The notes beneath the pieces are model-generated. The model was not told where the DNA came from and did not search any database. It worked only from the letters and a program-made list of their open reading frames with translations. Both the position numbers and the translations under genes were made by a program. This document shows, in pieces, positions 48,626-58,818 of a stretch of DNA of 64,000 nucleotides (position 1 is the first letter of the stretch; each line of letters starts with the position of its first letter). This stretch comes from RGIG2041 sp045537695 (lineage in GTDB: Bacteria > Bacillota > Clostridia > UBA1381 > UMGS1253), in assembly GCA_045537695.1 (NCBI GenBank), contig JAZSQB010000027.1, forward strand, positions 17,788 through 81,787, read 5' to 3'.

Positions 48626-51094
48626 ATGACTTTTGATAACAGATTTACGCAAAAAGCGCAAAATGCGCTCCGCAGTGCACATGCCTGCGCGTGTGCGTTG
48701 GGGCACAATTATATCGGCACAGAGCATATTTTAGCAGGGCTGACGTCGGAGACAAGTGCCGTTGCGGCGCAGCTTTTGCAGAGCAAAGGTGTTTCTTATG
48801 CTACAGTACAGGAAAAAATTGTGGCACTGACCGGCAAGGCAGAGCCACTGACCGAAGGGGCGCAGCTTGTGATGACCCCGCGCACCAAGCGCGTGATTGA
48901 ATTAAGTCTTGCGGAGGCAAGAAAGCTCGGCCACGGCTTTATCGGCACAGAGCACCTTTTACTTGCCCTACTGCGTAGCGGTGAAAGCGTGGCGCTCAAG
49001 ATTTTGTCGGAGAGCGGCGTGGATTTACAGGGCTTTTATGCAGAGATTGCGGCATCCGTTTCCGGCTATGCGGCAGCAAACGCATCTGCGCCAGGCGCAG
49101 AGAGTGCACCGGGCGCACAAAAACAGGAGACCAAAACACCGACGCTTGACCAGTTCGGGCGCGATTTTACGCAGATGGCGCGCGACGGCAAGTTTGACCC
49201 GGTGATTGGCAGAGACACGGAAATTGAGCGCGTAATTCAGATTTTGTCGCGCCGCACGAAGAACAACCCGTGCCTGATTGGTGAGCCGGGTGTCGGCAAA
49301 ACGGCAGTTGTAGAAGGGCTTGCGCAGAAGATTGTGGCAGGCGATGTGCCGGAAGTTTTGACGGACAAACGCCTGTTCACCCTCGATTTGTCCTCGATGA
49401 TTGCCGGTGCGAAATACCGCGGTGAATTCGAAGAACGCTTAAAGGCGGCAATGGATGAGGTTGTCAAAGCCGGCAATGTGATTTTGTTTATCGACGAGAT
49501 GCATACGATTATCGGTGCCGGTGCAGCAGAAGGCGCGATTGATGCGGCGAATATCTTAAAACCGTCTCTGGCGCGCGGTGAAATTCAGGTCATCGGCGCG
49601 ACGACGCTCAATGAATACAGAAAGCATATCGAGAAGGATTCTGCGCTTGAAAGACGTTTTCAGCCGATTACGGTCGGCGAGCCGAACGAGGCGGAGAGCG
49701 TGCTGATTTTGACGGGCATCCGCGACAAGTACGAAGCGCATCACGGCGTAAAAATCACCGATGCGGCGATTAAAGCGGCGGTAGAGCTTTCGGCGCGTTA
49801 CATCACCGACCGGTTTTTGCCCGACAAGGCAATCGATTTGATTGACGAGGCGGCATCGAAGGTTCGCCTTGGTAAATTAACAGCACCGCCGGAATTAAAG
49901 GAGCTGGAAGACAAGCTCGCTTCGGTAACGAAGGAGAAGGAAGCGGCGATTGCAGCGCAAGAATTTGAGCGTGCGGCAACCCTGCGTGACGATGAAAATA
50001 AAATTAAGGCAGAGCTTGACGGCGAGCGCGCAAAGTGGGAGGATGTGAAATCCACACAAAAAATGTGCGTCGACGAAGAGCAGATTGCGCAGATTGTGTC
50101 GCAGTGGACGAACATTCCGGTGGCGCGTCTGAGCACGGACGAATCGCAGAAGCTTTTGCATTTAGAAGAAGGTCTGCACGAGCGCGTAATCGGGCAGGAG
50201 GAGGCAGTGCGTGCAGTTGCCAAGGCCATCCGCCGCGGCAGAGTGGGCTTAAAAGACCCGAAGCGTCCGATTGGCTCGTTTATCTTCCTCGGTCCGACCG
50301 GTGTCGGTAAAACCGAGCTTTCCAAGGCACTTGCCGAGAAGATGTTCGGCTCGGAGGACGATATGATTCGTATTGATATGTCCGAGTATATGGAAAAACA
50401 TTCGGTGTCCAAGCTCGTCGGCTCGCCGCCGGGATATGTCGGCTACGACGATGCGGGGCAGCTGACGGAGAAAATCCGCAGAAAGCCGTACAGTGTGGTG
50501 CTCTTTGACGAAATTGAAAAAGCGCATCCGGATGTGTTTAATATCCTTTTGCAGATATTGGAAGATGGTATTTTGACCGATGCGCAGGGCAGACGTGTAG
50601 ACTTTAGAAACACGGTCATCATCATGACCTCAAATATAGGCGCCAGACTGATTACCGCCGAAAAGAGCACGAAGCTCGGCTTTGCTTCCGCGGCAGAAAA
50701 TGCACAGGAGCGCAATTACGAAAAGATTAAAAGCGACGTGCTCGGCGAGCTTAAAAACCACTTTCGACCGGAGTTTTTAAATCGTATTGATGACACGATT
50801 GTGTTCCATCAGCTTACGGAAGCACAAATTGGCGAGATTGCCAAGCTGATGCTCGCATCGCTCGAAAAGCGACTCGCGAAAAATGAAATTACCGCGCACT
50901 TTACCAATGCGGTGGTTTCGATGGTAACAAAGGCAGGCTTTGACCCGATTTACGGCGCAAGGCCGCTCCGCCGCGCGATTCAGACAAAGATTGAAGATGC
51001 ACTGGCAGAGAAAATGCTCGATGCAGACATCGGCGCAGGTGACAGCATCACGGTCGATGTCAAGGACGATGCGTTGGTTGTGGAAAAACAGTAA
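48626..51094 (+). CDS. clpC: ClpC ATPase (AAA+ unfoldase)
   Basis: 822 aa. Two Clp N repeats (about 1-150) precede AAA1 with GEPGVGKTAVVEG, a middle domain with the UVR-like stretch AIAAQEFERAATLRDDE, and AAA2 with GPTGVGKTELSKAL. The start at 48626 follows AAAGGAGTG. It unfolds proteins for ClpP. Last gene of the CtsR operon. Confidence 0.97.
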   Translation: MTFDNRFTQKAQNALRSAHACACALGHNYIGTEHILAGLTSETSAVAAQLLQSKGVSYATVQEKIVALTGKAEPLTEGAQLVMTPRTKRVIELSLAEARKLGHGFIGTEHLLLALLRSGESVALKILSESGVDLQGFYAEIAASVSGYAAANASAPGAESAPGAQKQETKTPTLDQFGRDFTQMARDGKFDPVIGRDTEIERVIQILSRRTKNNPCLIGEPGVGKTAVVEGLAQKIVAGDVPEVLTDKRLFTLDLSSMIAGAKYRGEFEERLKAAMDEVVKAGNVILFIDEMHTIIGAGAAEGAIDAANILKPSLARGEIQVIGATTLNEYRKHIEKDSALERRFQPITVGEPNEAESVLILTGIRDKYEAHHGVKITDAAIKAAVELSARYITDRFLPDKAIDLIDEAASKVRLGKLTAPPELKELEDKLASVTKEKEAAIAAQEFERAATLRDDENKIKAELDGERAKWEDVKSTQKMCVDEEQIAQIVSQWTNIPVARLSTDESQKLLHLEEGLHERVIGQEEAVRAVAKAIRRGRVGLKDPKRPIGSFIFLGPTGVGKTELSKALAEKMFGSEDDMIRIDMSEYMEKHSVSKLVGSPPGYVGYDDAGQLTEKIRRKPYSVVLFDEIEKAHPDVFNILLQILEDGILTDAQGRRVDFRNTVIIMTSNIGARLITAEKSTKLGFASAAENAQERNYEKIKSDVLGELKNHFRPEFLNRIDDTIVFHQLTEAQIGEIAKLMLASLEKRLAKNEITAHFTNAVVSMVTKAGFDPIYGARPLRRAIQTKIEDALAEKMLDADIGAGDSITVDVKDDALVVEKQ

Positions 51095-51170
51095 AACAAA
51101 AAGGACGGGAAGGGCGATTGTTCTTAAGGATACAACGGTTTTAGCCGCTAATTTACCGAAAATAGTTTAC

Positions 51171-51209
51171 AAAAAATCCGCATTATACGCGAGTATGATG
51201 CGGATTTTT
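51171..51209 (+). terminator. Terminator of the clpC operon, inside the MITE-like element
   Basis: AAAAATCCGCAT...ATAC / GTAT...ATGCGGATTTTT. Confidence 0.85.
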
Positions 51210-51292
51210 ATGTTCCTCTTTCCGACAAAATTCCTCGTCTAAAACTGCCGCAGGCACCTTAAAAGGGAATAGCTTGGATAAAGAGCAAGGCA

Positions 51293-51329
51293 GAAACGAC
51301 CGAAATCCGCGTGGATGTCGGTCGTTTTT
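51293..51329. terminator. Second hairpin inside the MITE-like element
   Basis: AAACGACCGA / TCGGTCGTTT with T5 on the plus strand. Confidence 0.7.
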
Positions 51330-51479
51330 AACACAGCTATTTGCCAAAATATTGCTTTTTAAGGCGTTTTATCCTTAAGAACACTCGCCCAAACCGTCCT
51401 TTTTTAATGTAAAGTGGGGGCACACCTTGATAGTCGTACACCTTTTTTTCATGGTATGCTTATTTTGAGGTGAAGAAAA

Positions 51480-52028
51480 ATGTATGCATTACAAGGTTTT
51501 ATTATGCTCCACAGAAAAATACTCGACTGGGAGTGGTACGCAGATGCGAATGTACGCAGTGTGTTTATCCATCTGCTGTTGCTGGCAAGCTTTAAACAGA
51601 GCAAATGGCAGGGACAAGACATTGCGCCGGGGCAGGTCATCACAAGCTACGCACGCATCGCAGAAAAGCTGGGGCTTGGCGTTTGGCAAGTTCGTGTTGC
51701 GCTTAGAAAATTACAGACCACAGGCGAAATTTCCGTAAAAGCCACAAACAGAAATACGGTTGTAACCATTGAAAACTGGGCACTTTATCAAGCAGACACG
51801 GAAAAAGCCACAAGCAAACCACACGCAAGCCACACGCAGACCACAAGCAAACCACAACATCGTAATAATGTAAATAATTTTAATAATGTAGATAAGTATA
51901 GCGCGCGGGCGCAAAGCAAAAAACCAGGTATATTTCATACTGGGCGATACGATTACGATTTAATTATGCAGCAAAGCAGAGAGCGTATTCGTCAAAAGAT
52001 TGCAGGTAAGGAAAAGGAAACAGCATAA
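51480..52028 (+). CDS. Phage replisome-organiser-like / DnaD-like HTH protein
   Basis: 182 aa. The N-terminal half (GFIMLHRKILDWEWYADANV, FIHLLLLASF, GQVITSYARIAEKLGLGVW, VRVALRKLQTTGEISVK, VVTIENWALYQ) is the winged-helix domain of phage replication-organiser proteins. After it comes a low-complexity linker rich in Thr, Ser, His and Asn (about 115-145) and a basic tail. The GAGGTG site precedes the ATG. No other phage gene is near, so it is a solitary gene beside the MITE-like element. Base composition (codons such as GCA, ACA) differs slightly from its neighbours. Confidence 0.75.
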   Translation: MYALQGFIMLHRKILDWEWYADANVRSVFIHLLLLASFKQSKWQGQDIAPGQVITSYARIAEKLGLGVWQVRVALRKLQTTGEISVKATNRNTVVTIENWALYQADTEKATSKPHASHTQTTSKPQHRNNVNNFNNVDKYSARAQSKKPGIFHTGRYDYDLIMQQSRERIRQKIAGKEKETA

Positions 52029-52131
52029 GCAATGGAACAGGAAAGGCTATTGTAAGGACTTGTTGTGCACAGGTGCGCATAAAACGATGCATCCGCAACT
52101 CCCTCTCCCACCCCGAAATCTCCACAGAAAC

Positions 52132-52165
52132 AAAAAAGCGAATATTTTAAAAAATACTCGCTTTT
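52132..52165. terminator. Bidirectional terminator between the phage-like gene and the Fe-S genes
   Basis: AAAAGCGAATATT / AATACTCGCTTTT, with T-rich tails. Confidence 0.75.
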
Positions 52166-52173
52166 CCTTTTTA

Positions 52174-52608
52174 TTATTCGTGATGATGACTACAGCTTTC
52201 GCAGCATCCGTCGCACTTACGCGGATTCGGATTTGCGATGCCTTTTCTTGCATAATAATCATCAATCGCGGCGTGGATGGCTTCTTCTGCCAACACGCTG
52301 CAGTGGATTTTGGCCGGCGGCAAACCGCCAAGCGCATCCATAACGGCTTTATTGGTCAGCGCAAGGGCATCTTCGATGCGCTTGCCGATGACAAGCTCCG
52401 TTGCCATCGAGCTCGTTGCCACAGCGGCACCGCAACCGAAGGTCTTGAACTTGACATCCTCAATGATACCGTCATCATTGATTTTCATATACATTTTCAT
52501 AATATCGCCGCATTTTGCGTTACCCACCTGTCCAACAGCATTGGCGTCTTCCAATTCGCCGACATTACGCGGGTTCGCGAAATGGTCCATTACCTGTTCA
52601 CTGTACAT
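52174..52608 (-). CDS. Fe-S cluster scaffold (IscU/NifU N-terminal type)
   Basis: 144 aa. Scaffold cysteines are in GNAKCGDIMKMY, FKTFGCGAAVATSS and AKIHCSVLAEEAI. It ends in an added Cys/His-rich tail (CDGCCESCSHHHE) that could bind an extra metal. It overlaps the nifS 3' end by 11 bp. Confidence 0.93.
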   Translation of the reverse strand: MYSEQVMDHFANPRNVGELEDANAVGQVGNAKCGDIMKMYMKINDDGIIEDVKFKTFGCGAAVATSSMATELVIGKRIEDALALTNKAVMDALGGLPPAKIHCSVLAEEAIHAAIDDYYARKGIANPNPRKCDGCCESCSHHHE

Positions 52609-53779
52609 TATTTGCTACCTCCTCATATAACGGGGACATATCGCGCAGACGCTGTACAATCGGCACAAGCGCCGCAATCACCTTGTCCACTTCCTCTTCC
52701 GTGTTAAAATCGCCGAGGCTTAGGCGCAACGAGCCGTGCGCGATTTCGTGCGGCAAGCCAATGGCTAAGAGCACGTGCGACGGGTCGAGCGAGCCGGAAG
52801 TACACGCAGAACCGCTCGATGCTGCAATGCCGTACATATCCAGCATCAAAAGCAGTGCCTCCCCCTCAATATACTGAAATGAAAAATTCACGTTGGTGCA
52901 AAGCCTTTTTTCTCTGTGCCCGTTTAAGCGGCAATACGGGATTTTTTCCTCAATGCCCGCAATTAAGCGTTCACGCAGCTTTGTCAGCTTAGCCATATGT
53001 GCCGGAATGTCCGCACACGCAATCTCCATTGCCTTGGCAAAGCCCACAATGCCTGCCACATTTTCGGTGCCGGCTCTTCTGCCGCGCTCCTGCGCACCGC
53101 CGTGCATAAAGATGTCTATCTTCACGCCCGTGCGCACATACAGCGCGCCCACGCCCTTCGGACCGGAAATCTTATGCGCCGAAATGGAGAGCATATCCAC
53201 GCCGAGTGCCTTGACGTCAATCTCTACATTACCAATTGCCTGCACCGCATCCGTGTGAAACAGTACGCCATGCGCCTTGGCAATTTTGCAAAGCTCCGCA
53301 ATCGGCTGAATTGTACCGATTTCGTTGTTGGCGAACATAATGGTTACTAAAATTGTATCCGGACGAATGGCAGCTTCCAAATCTGCCGGACTTACAAGAC
53401 CGTCCGCATCCACCGGCAGGTATGTAACCTCAAAGCCCTGCTTTTCTAAATACTGCGTGGTATGCAGTACAGCATGGTGCTCAATTGCCGATGTAATAAT
53501 GTGCTTGCCCTTGCCCATATTGGCAAAAGCTACACCCTTGATTGCCCAGTTATCCGCTTCCGAACCGCACGCTGTAAAATACACCTCGCCCGGCTTTGCG
53601 CCTAGCGCATCTGCCACGCATGCACGCGCCTCGTCTACAGCTTTTCTTGCACTACGACCGGTTGCATATATAGAAGATGCATTACCGAACTCCTCGGTTA
53701 GATAAGGCATCATCGCATCTAAAACCTCGCGTTTTAGCGGCGTTGTAGCGGAATTGTCCATATAGATTGTATTCCCCAT
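52598..53779 (-). CDS. nifS: Cysteine desulfurase (NifS/IscS family)
   Basis: 393 aa PLP enzyme supplying sulfur for Fe-S clusters. YMDNSATTPLKREV at the N-terminus, the lysine motif SAHKISGPKGVG and the catalytic Cys in SSGSACTSGS define the group. The start at 53779 (MGNTIYMD) follows GGAGG; the longer upstream frame lacks a site. First gene of the nifS-scaffold operon. No IscR-type regulator is nearby. Confidence 0.95.
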   Translation of the reverse strand: MGNTIYMDNSATTPLKREVLDAMMPYLTEEFGNASSIYATGRSARKAVDEARACVADALGAKPGEVYFTACGSEADNWAIKGVAFANMGKGKHIITSAIEHHAVLHTTQYLEKQGFEVTYLPVDADGLVSPADLEAAIRPDTILVTIMFANNEIGTIQPIAELCKIAKAHGVLFHTDAVQAIGNVEIDVKALGVDMLSISAHKISGPKGVGALYVRTGVKIDIFMHGGAQERGRRAGTENVAGIVGFAKAMEIACADIPAHMAKLTKLRERLIAGIEEKIPYCRLNGHREKRLCTNVNFSFQYIEGEALLLMLDMYGIAASSGSACTSGSLDPSHVLLAIGLPHEIAHGSLRLSLGDFNTEEEVDKVIAALVPIVQRLRDMSPLYEEVANNVQ

Positions 53780-53820
53780 AACCTGCCTCCTAAATACTTT
53801 GTTAAATCTCAAACAGAACT

Positions 53821-53849
53821 ATTATATACCTTTCTCGGTCTTTTTTCAA
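53821..53849 (-). promoter_or_regulatory. Promoter of the nifS operon
   Basis: Minus-strand TTGAAA, 17-bp spacer, TATAAT. Confidence 0.7.
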
Positions 53850-53879
53850 TACAATTTAGCGATTTTTTTACATTTTTGG

Positions 53880-54260
53880 CTAAAATATATTTTGCAGGCA
53901 GAAAATCTGGTCCTCCGCCATCTCTCTCGCCTCGCTGCGCACACGCGCATTGGCAAGCAAAATATCCGTTTGCACATCGCCGCGCAAGGCGGCTTTGAGC
54001 TCTGTCATGGCTTTGGTAACGGCATTGAGCTGCGCGTGGTCCACAAAATAGGTCATTGCCGTCTCTTTTTTATCCCAATAGTCTTCCCAAGTGGCATAAT
54101 GTGCTTTTAACGCCTCTGTATCCTCTCTAAGCGCAAGTGTTTCTGTCTTGTCACAGTAGCGCATCATCTCATCCGTCACACCCGTAATGGCACGTTCGCT
54201 AAAAAAACTACCGACCAAAAGTACCAAAAGCACAACCACCGCAAAAACAAAGTTTTTCAC
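53880..54260 (-). CDS. DUF4363 family protein
   Basis: 126 aa. One N-terminal membrane helix (VFAVVVLLVLLVGSFF) is followed by an extracytoplasmic helical domain with WEDYWDKKETAMTYFVDHA, the DUF4363 hallmark. This family is regularly paired with YetF/DUF421 proteins in Clostridia, as here (4-bp ATGA overlap). Function unknown. Confidence 0.82.
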   Translation of the reverse strand: MKNFVFAVVVLLVLLVGSFFSERAITGVTDEMMRYCDKTETLALREDTEALKAHYATWEDYWDKKETAMTYFVDHAQLNAVTKAMTELKAALRGDVQTDILLANARVRSEAREMAEDQIFCLQNIF

Positions 54261-54949
54261 GCCGCGCCCCCCTTTCTTTTCTTCTTTTCCTGGATAAACA
54301 AGGCACCCTCGCCATTGAGTGATGCCAAAAACACATTTTTACAGCTGCGGATATGCCGTACCTTCAACTGTTTTTCCAACCAGGCGCGCGTTTTACCGGC
54401 ACGTGTCAGCTCCGTCTCATCCACATAGCCATCCGTAATCAGAATATACGGCAGCACCGCCTGTCGCTTGGATAGCTGCAAATCGCCGCGCGTAACGGGC
54501 GTTGCCGCATTTTTCGGCACGACGCTGATTTGCCCGCCGGTCTCCAAAATGGCATATTCAATCTCGGAAATATCCGGATAACCGAGCACGCGCAGCTCCT
54601 CCATCAAATCGTCAATGTTAAACCGCTGCCGCTCCATTTCCTTTTCATCGAGCACACCCTTGTGAATCATCACGCTCGGGTTCCCCGAAAACGCAACGCG
54701 CAGACGGCGGCATTTCAAGCTCACAAACGAAATACTCAGTTCAGCAATCAGCAGCACCAAAATCGGCACCACACCGGACAAAAGCGGCACACCGGTGTTC
54801 TGCATCGGAATGGACGCTACATCGGAAATCATAATGGCAATGACCAGCTCTGCCGGCTGCAGCTGACCAACCTGCCTTTTGCCCATCAGCCGCAGCGAAA
54901 ACATAACCAAGCCATAAAGGATTACCGCACGTAAAATTAAAATTGCCAT
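54257..54949 (-). CDS. YetF-like DUF421 membrane protein
   Basis: 230 aa. Three N-terminal membrane helices (MAILILRAVILYGLVMFSLR, ELVIAIMISDVASIPMQ, VVPILVLLIAELSISFV) precede the soluble DUF421 domain (MIHKGVLDEKEMERQRFNID, MEELRVLGYPDISEIEYAILE) and a basic tail. In Bacillus YetF-type proteins are spore or membrane proteins of unclear function. The start at 54949 follows AGGTG; the frame continues upstream without a site. Confidence 0.85.
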   Translation of the reverse strand: MAILILRAVILYGLVMFSLRLMGKRQVGQLQPAELVIAIMISDVASIPMQNTGVPLLSGVVPILVLLIAELSISFVSLKCRRLRVAFSGNPSVMIHKGVLDEKEMERQRFNIDDLMEELRVLGYPDISEIEYAILETGGQISVVPKNAATPVTRGDLQLSKRQAVLPYILITDGYVDETELTRAGKTRAWLEKQLKVRHIRSCKNVFLASLNGEGALFIQEKKKRKGGAA

Positions 54950-54995
54950 ATGGAGCACCTCCCAAAGATTGTTTCTATTTTTTCCCAAAACCACC

Positions 54996-55024
54996 TTGCT
55001 TATACACCAGTTTTTTGGTATACT
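54996..55024 (+). promoter_or_regulatory. Plus-strand promoter with no obvious gene
   Basis: TTGCTT, 17-bp spacer, TATACT. The next plausible start codon is far downstream at 55186, which has its own promoter. Confidence 0.55.
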
Positions 55025-55030
55025 TTGCAG

Positions 55031-55143
55031 GTGAGCACGGCCTGTGCGGGCGATTGCTTGTGCTGTCCTTCCGGCAATGCCGGACGGTGCCGCCATGCAA
55101 AAACTGATAAATGGCGAAAATGCTTGACTTTTCGGGCATTTTA
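55031..55143 (+). ncRNA. Candidate structured RNA (unassigned)
   Basis: The promoter at 54996-55024 is followed by a GC-rich block with GCAC...GTGC (55035-55047) and CCGGC-AAT-GCCGG (55071-55083) hairpins, and ends at an AAAATGC / GCATTTT hairpin (55117-55142). The layout fits a small RNA gene of about 113 nt. I do not recognise the SRP or any riboswitch consensus in it, so the call is weak. Confidence 0.25.
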
Positions 55144-55152
55144 CACTAAAAT
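55124..55152 (+). promoter_or_regulatory. Promoter of the 62-aa membrane protein gene and valS
   Basis: TTGACT, 17-bp spacer, TAAAAT. Confidence 0.6.
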
Positions 55153-55185
55153 ATATAAGATAGACTTAGGAAAGGTTTGAATCGC

Positions 55186-55374
55186 ATGATTATCAAAGTA
55201 ATTTGCGTCATCCTGGCAGTGCTGTGCGGTGTGCTTGCACTGAGCGCAAAGCATCTTTTGCCGCGCATTTTAAAGCGCGAGCCGGACGAGAGAGAAACGG
55301 TACTTGTCAAGGCCGTACTGCTTTTAATCTGCATTGCAATTGCGATGCTGATGATTCTGCCGGACTATCTGTAA
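55186..55374 (+). CDS. Small two-helix membrane protein
   Basis: 62 aa with helices at about 3-20 (KVICVILAVLCGVLALSA) and 43-60 (AVLLLICIAIAMLMILPD), joined by a basic/acidic loop RILKREPDERETV. AGGAAAGG lies upstream. It is 32 bp before valS on the same strand. I recognise no family. Confidence 0.65.
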   Translation: MIIKVICVILAVLCGVLALSAKHLLPRILKREPDERETVLVKAVLLLICIAIAMLMILPDYL

Positions 55375-55406
55375 TTTTGTAAATTGTATTTTTGGAGGAA
55401 TAAACA

Positions 55407-58037
<2,631 letters not shown>

Positions 58038-58050
58038 GAAAAAATTGAAA

Positions 58051-58076
58051 GGGTAGCCGATTGGCTACCCTTTTTT
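58051..58076 (+). terminator. Terminator of valS
   Basis: GGGTAGCC / GGCTACCC with GATT loop and T6. Confidence 0.9.
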
Positions 58077-58156
58077 GTTGTTCATTTATTGAATTTACAC
58101 GCACTGCTTGCAAATCGCATTTTGTTTTCGTTTTTATTTTTCGTCCTGCCGGACGG

Positions 58157-58340
58157 GCCTACTTTTGAATGCAAAAGTAGCAAAACGAAGGGGGAGTTCC
58201 GATTCGTCTCGCTTCGGCTCGGTCACGGTTTGGCTCTGACAATCCACTGGATTGTCATTCACTCCCAAACCGCCGCTTCGCTACCCCTTCAACCCCCTTA
58301 AAACGGCTTAAGGGGACTTGCAGTCCCCTATAAGAATCCC
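58157..58340 (-). repeat. Dispersed repeat (family 3, copy 2)
   Basis: About 184 bp. The CTACTTTTGAATGCAAAAGTAG hairpin at one end and the CCCTATAAGAATCCC end match the copy at 46071-46168 in reverse orientation. No coding capacity. Confidence 0.7.
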
Positions 58341-58369
58341 CTGCTCACACGCCGGAAGTCTGTGCAAAA

Positions 58370-58424
58370 GCCTCCCTTGTGTAAAGGGAGGTGGCGTTTT
58401 CAAAAGAAAACGACGGAGGGATTG
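58370..58424 (+). repeat. Double-hairpin dispersed repeat (family 2, copy 3)
   Basis: GCCTCCCTTGTGTAAAGGGA, then a GTTTTC / GAAAAC hairpin and GGAGGGATTGT. Confidence 0.75.
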
Positions 58425-58427
58425 TTT

Positions 58428-58541
58428 TTATTCCCTTTCCCCTCCTATATACATTTCTTCCATTTCGCATTGCAATTGCTTCAATTCTTCAATCATATCC
58501 GTGATTTTGTTAAACAGCTTAAAATACAATTCCTTATCCAT
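58428..58541 (-). CDS. 37-aa acidic coiled-coil peptide
   Basis: The frame MDKELYFKLFNKITDMIEEL with QLQCEMEEMY following it has a clear GGAGG 9 nt upstream of the ATG at 58541. Heptad-like hydrophobic spacing suggests a helix or coiled coil. It starts about 17 bp after the terminator-like end of the structured RNA, so it may be its downstream partner. Similar small proteins occur in Clostridia mobile regions, but I know no function. Its 3' end abuts a family 2 repeat. Confidence 0.6.
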   Translation of the reverse strand: MDKELYFKLFNKITDMIEELKQLQCEMEEMYIGGERE

Positions 58542-58557
58542 TTTTATCGCCTCCAAA

Positions 58558-58703
58558 TAAAAAAGTGCGCAGCACAAGGCCGCGCACGAAAAACGCGGCC
58601 GGTTCTGCTGCGACACAGTTACATACCCAAGCGGCTATGAACAACCAAGCCTGCGTTTTTGCCAAACGCAAGCCACATGGGTATATTATTTAACTGTGTC
58701 GCA
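58558..58703 (-). ncRNA. Structured RNA with its own promoter and terminator (unassigned)
   Basis: Read on the minus strand, the transcript should begin at about 58703, exactly at the 5' strand of a 13-bp closing helix (58691-58703 with 58609-58621). Inside are a 7-bp helix (58678-58684 with 58623-58629) and a near-perfect 10-bp hairpin (58664-58673 with 58649-58658). A 7-bp GC hairpin follows (58578-58600), then a short GTGC/GCAC hairpin and T6, a likely terminator. I cannot match it to a known RNA family; it could be a leader controlling the 37-aa ORF just downstream or an independent sRNA. Confidence 0.6.
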
Positions 58704-58708
58704 CCATT

Positions 58709-58737
58709 ATTCTAACATATCTGACAAATTCTGTCCA
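58709..58737 (-). promoter_or_regulatory. Promoter of the structured RNA
   Basis: Minus-strand TGGACA, 17-bp spacer, TAGAAT. The start site would fall at the first base of the RNA's closing helix. Confidence 0.6.
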
Positions 58738-58818
58738 GTTTTTTCTTTCGCATTTTTCGACATTTTTATATGGCATACAGTTTGTGCCATTTTTATTCTG
58801 GTTGAGAAGCAACACTTC

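Larger units (their letters stand above)
51098..51405. mobile_element. MITE-like element with 40-bp terminal inverted repeats
   Basis: The left end (51098-51137) and the reverse complement of the right end (51365-51405) match at about 35 of 40 positions, starting AAAAAGGACGG and ending TTCTTAAGGATA-ACG. The interior of about 230 bp has no gene but two strong terminators. It sits 3 bp after the clpC stop codon. A 44-bp piece of the right end recurs at 44049-44092. Confidence 0.65.

Noticed and set aside
55031..55143. SRP (4.5S) RNA
   Set aside because: The length is right, but the conserved GGAA tetraloop with the flanking AGCAGCC region is not found on either strand in a proper helix.
55153..55406. 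Searched for a T-box upstream of valS
   Set aside because: The space is taken by the 62-aa gene and a 32-bp gap; no T-box core is present.
58558..58703. 6S RNA
   Set aside because: 6S is a single long hairpin with a central open bubble. Here the closing helix is followed by separate hairpins and a terminator, so the architecture differs.
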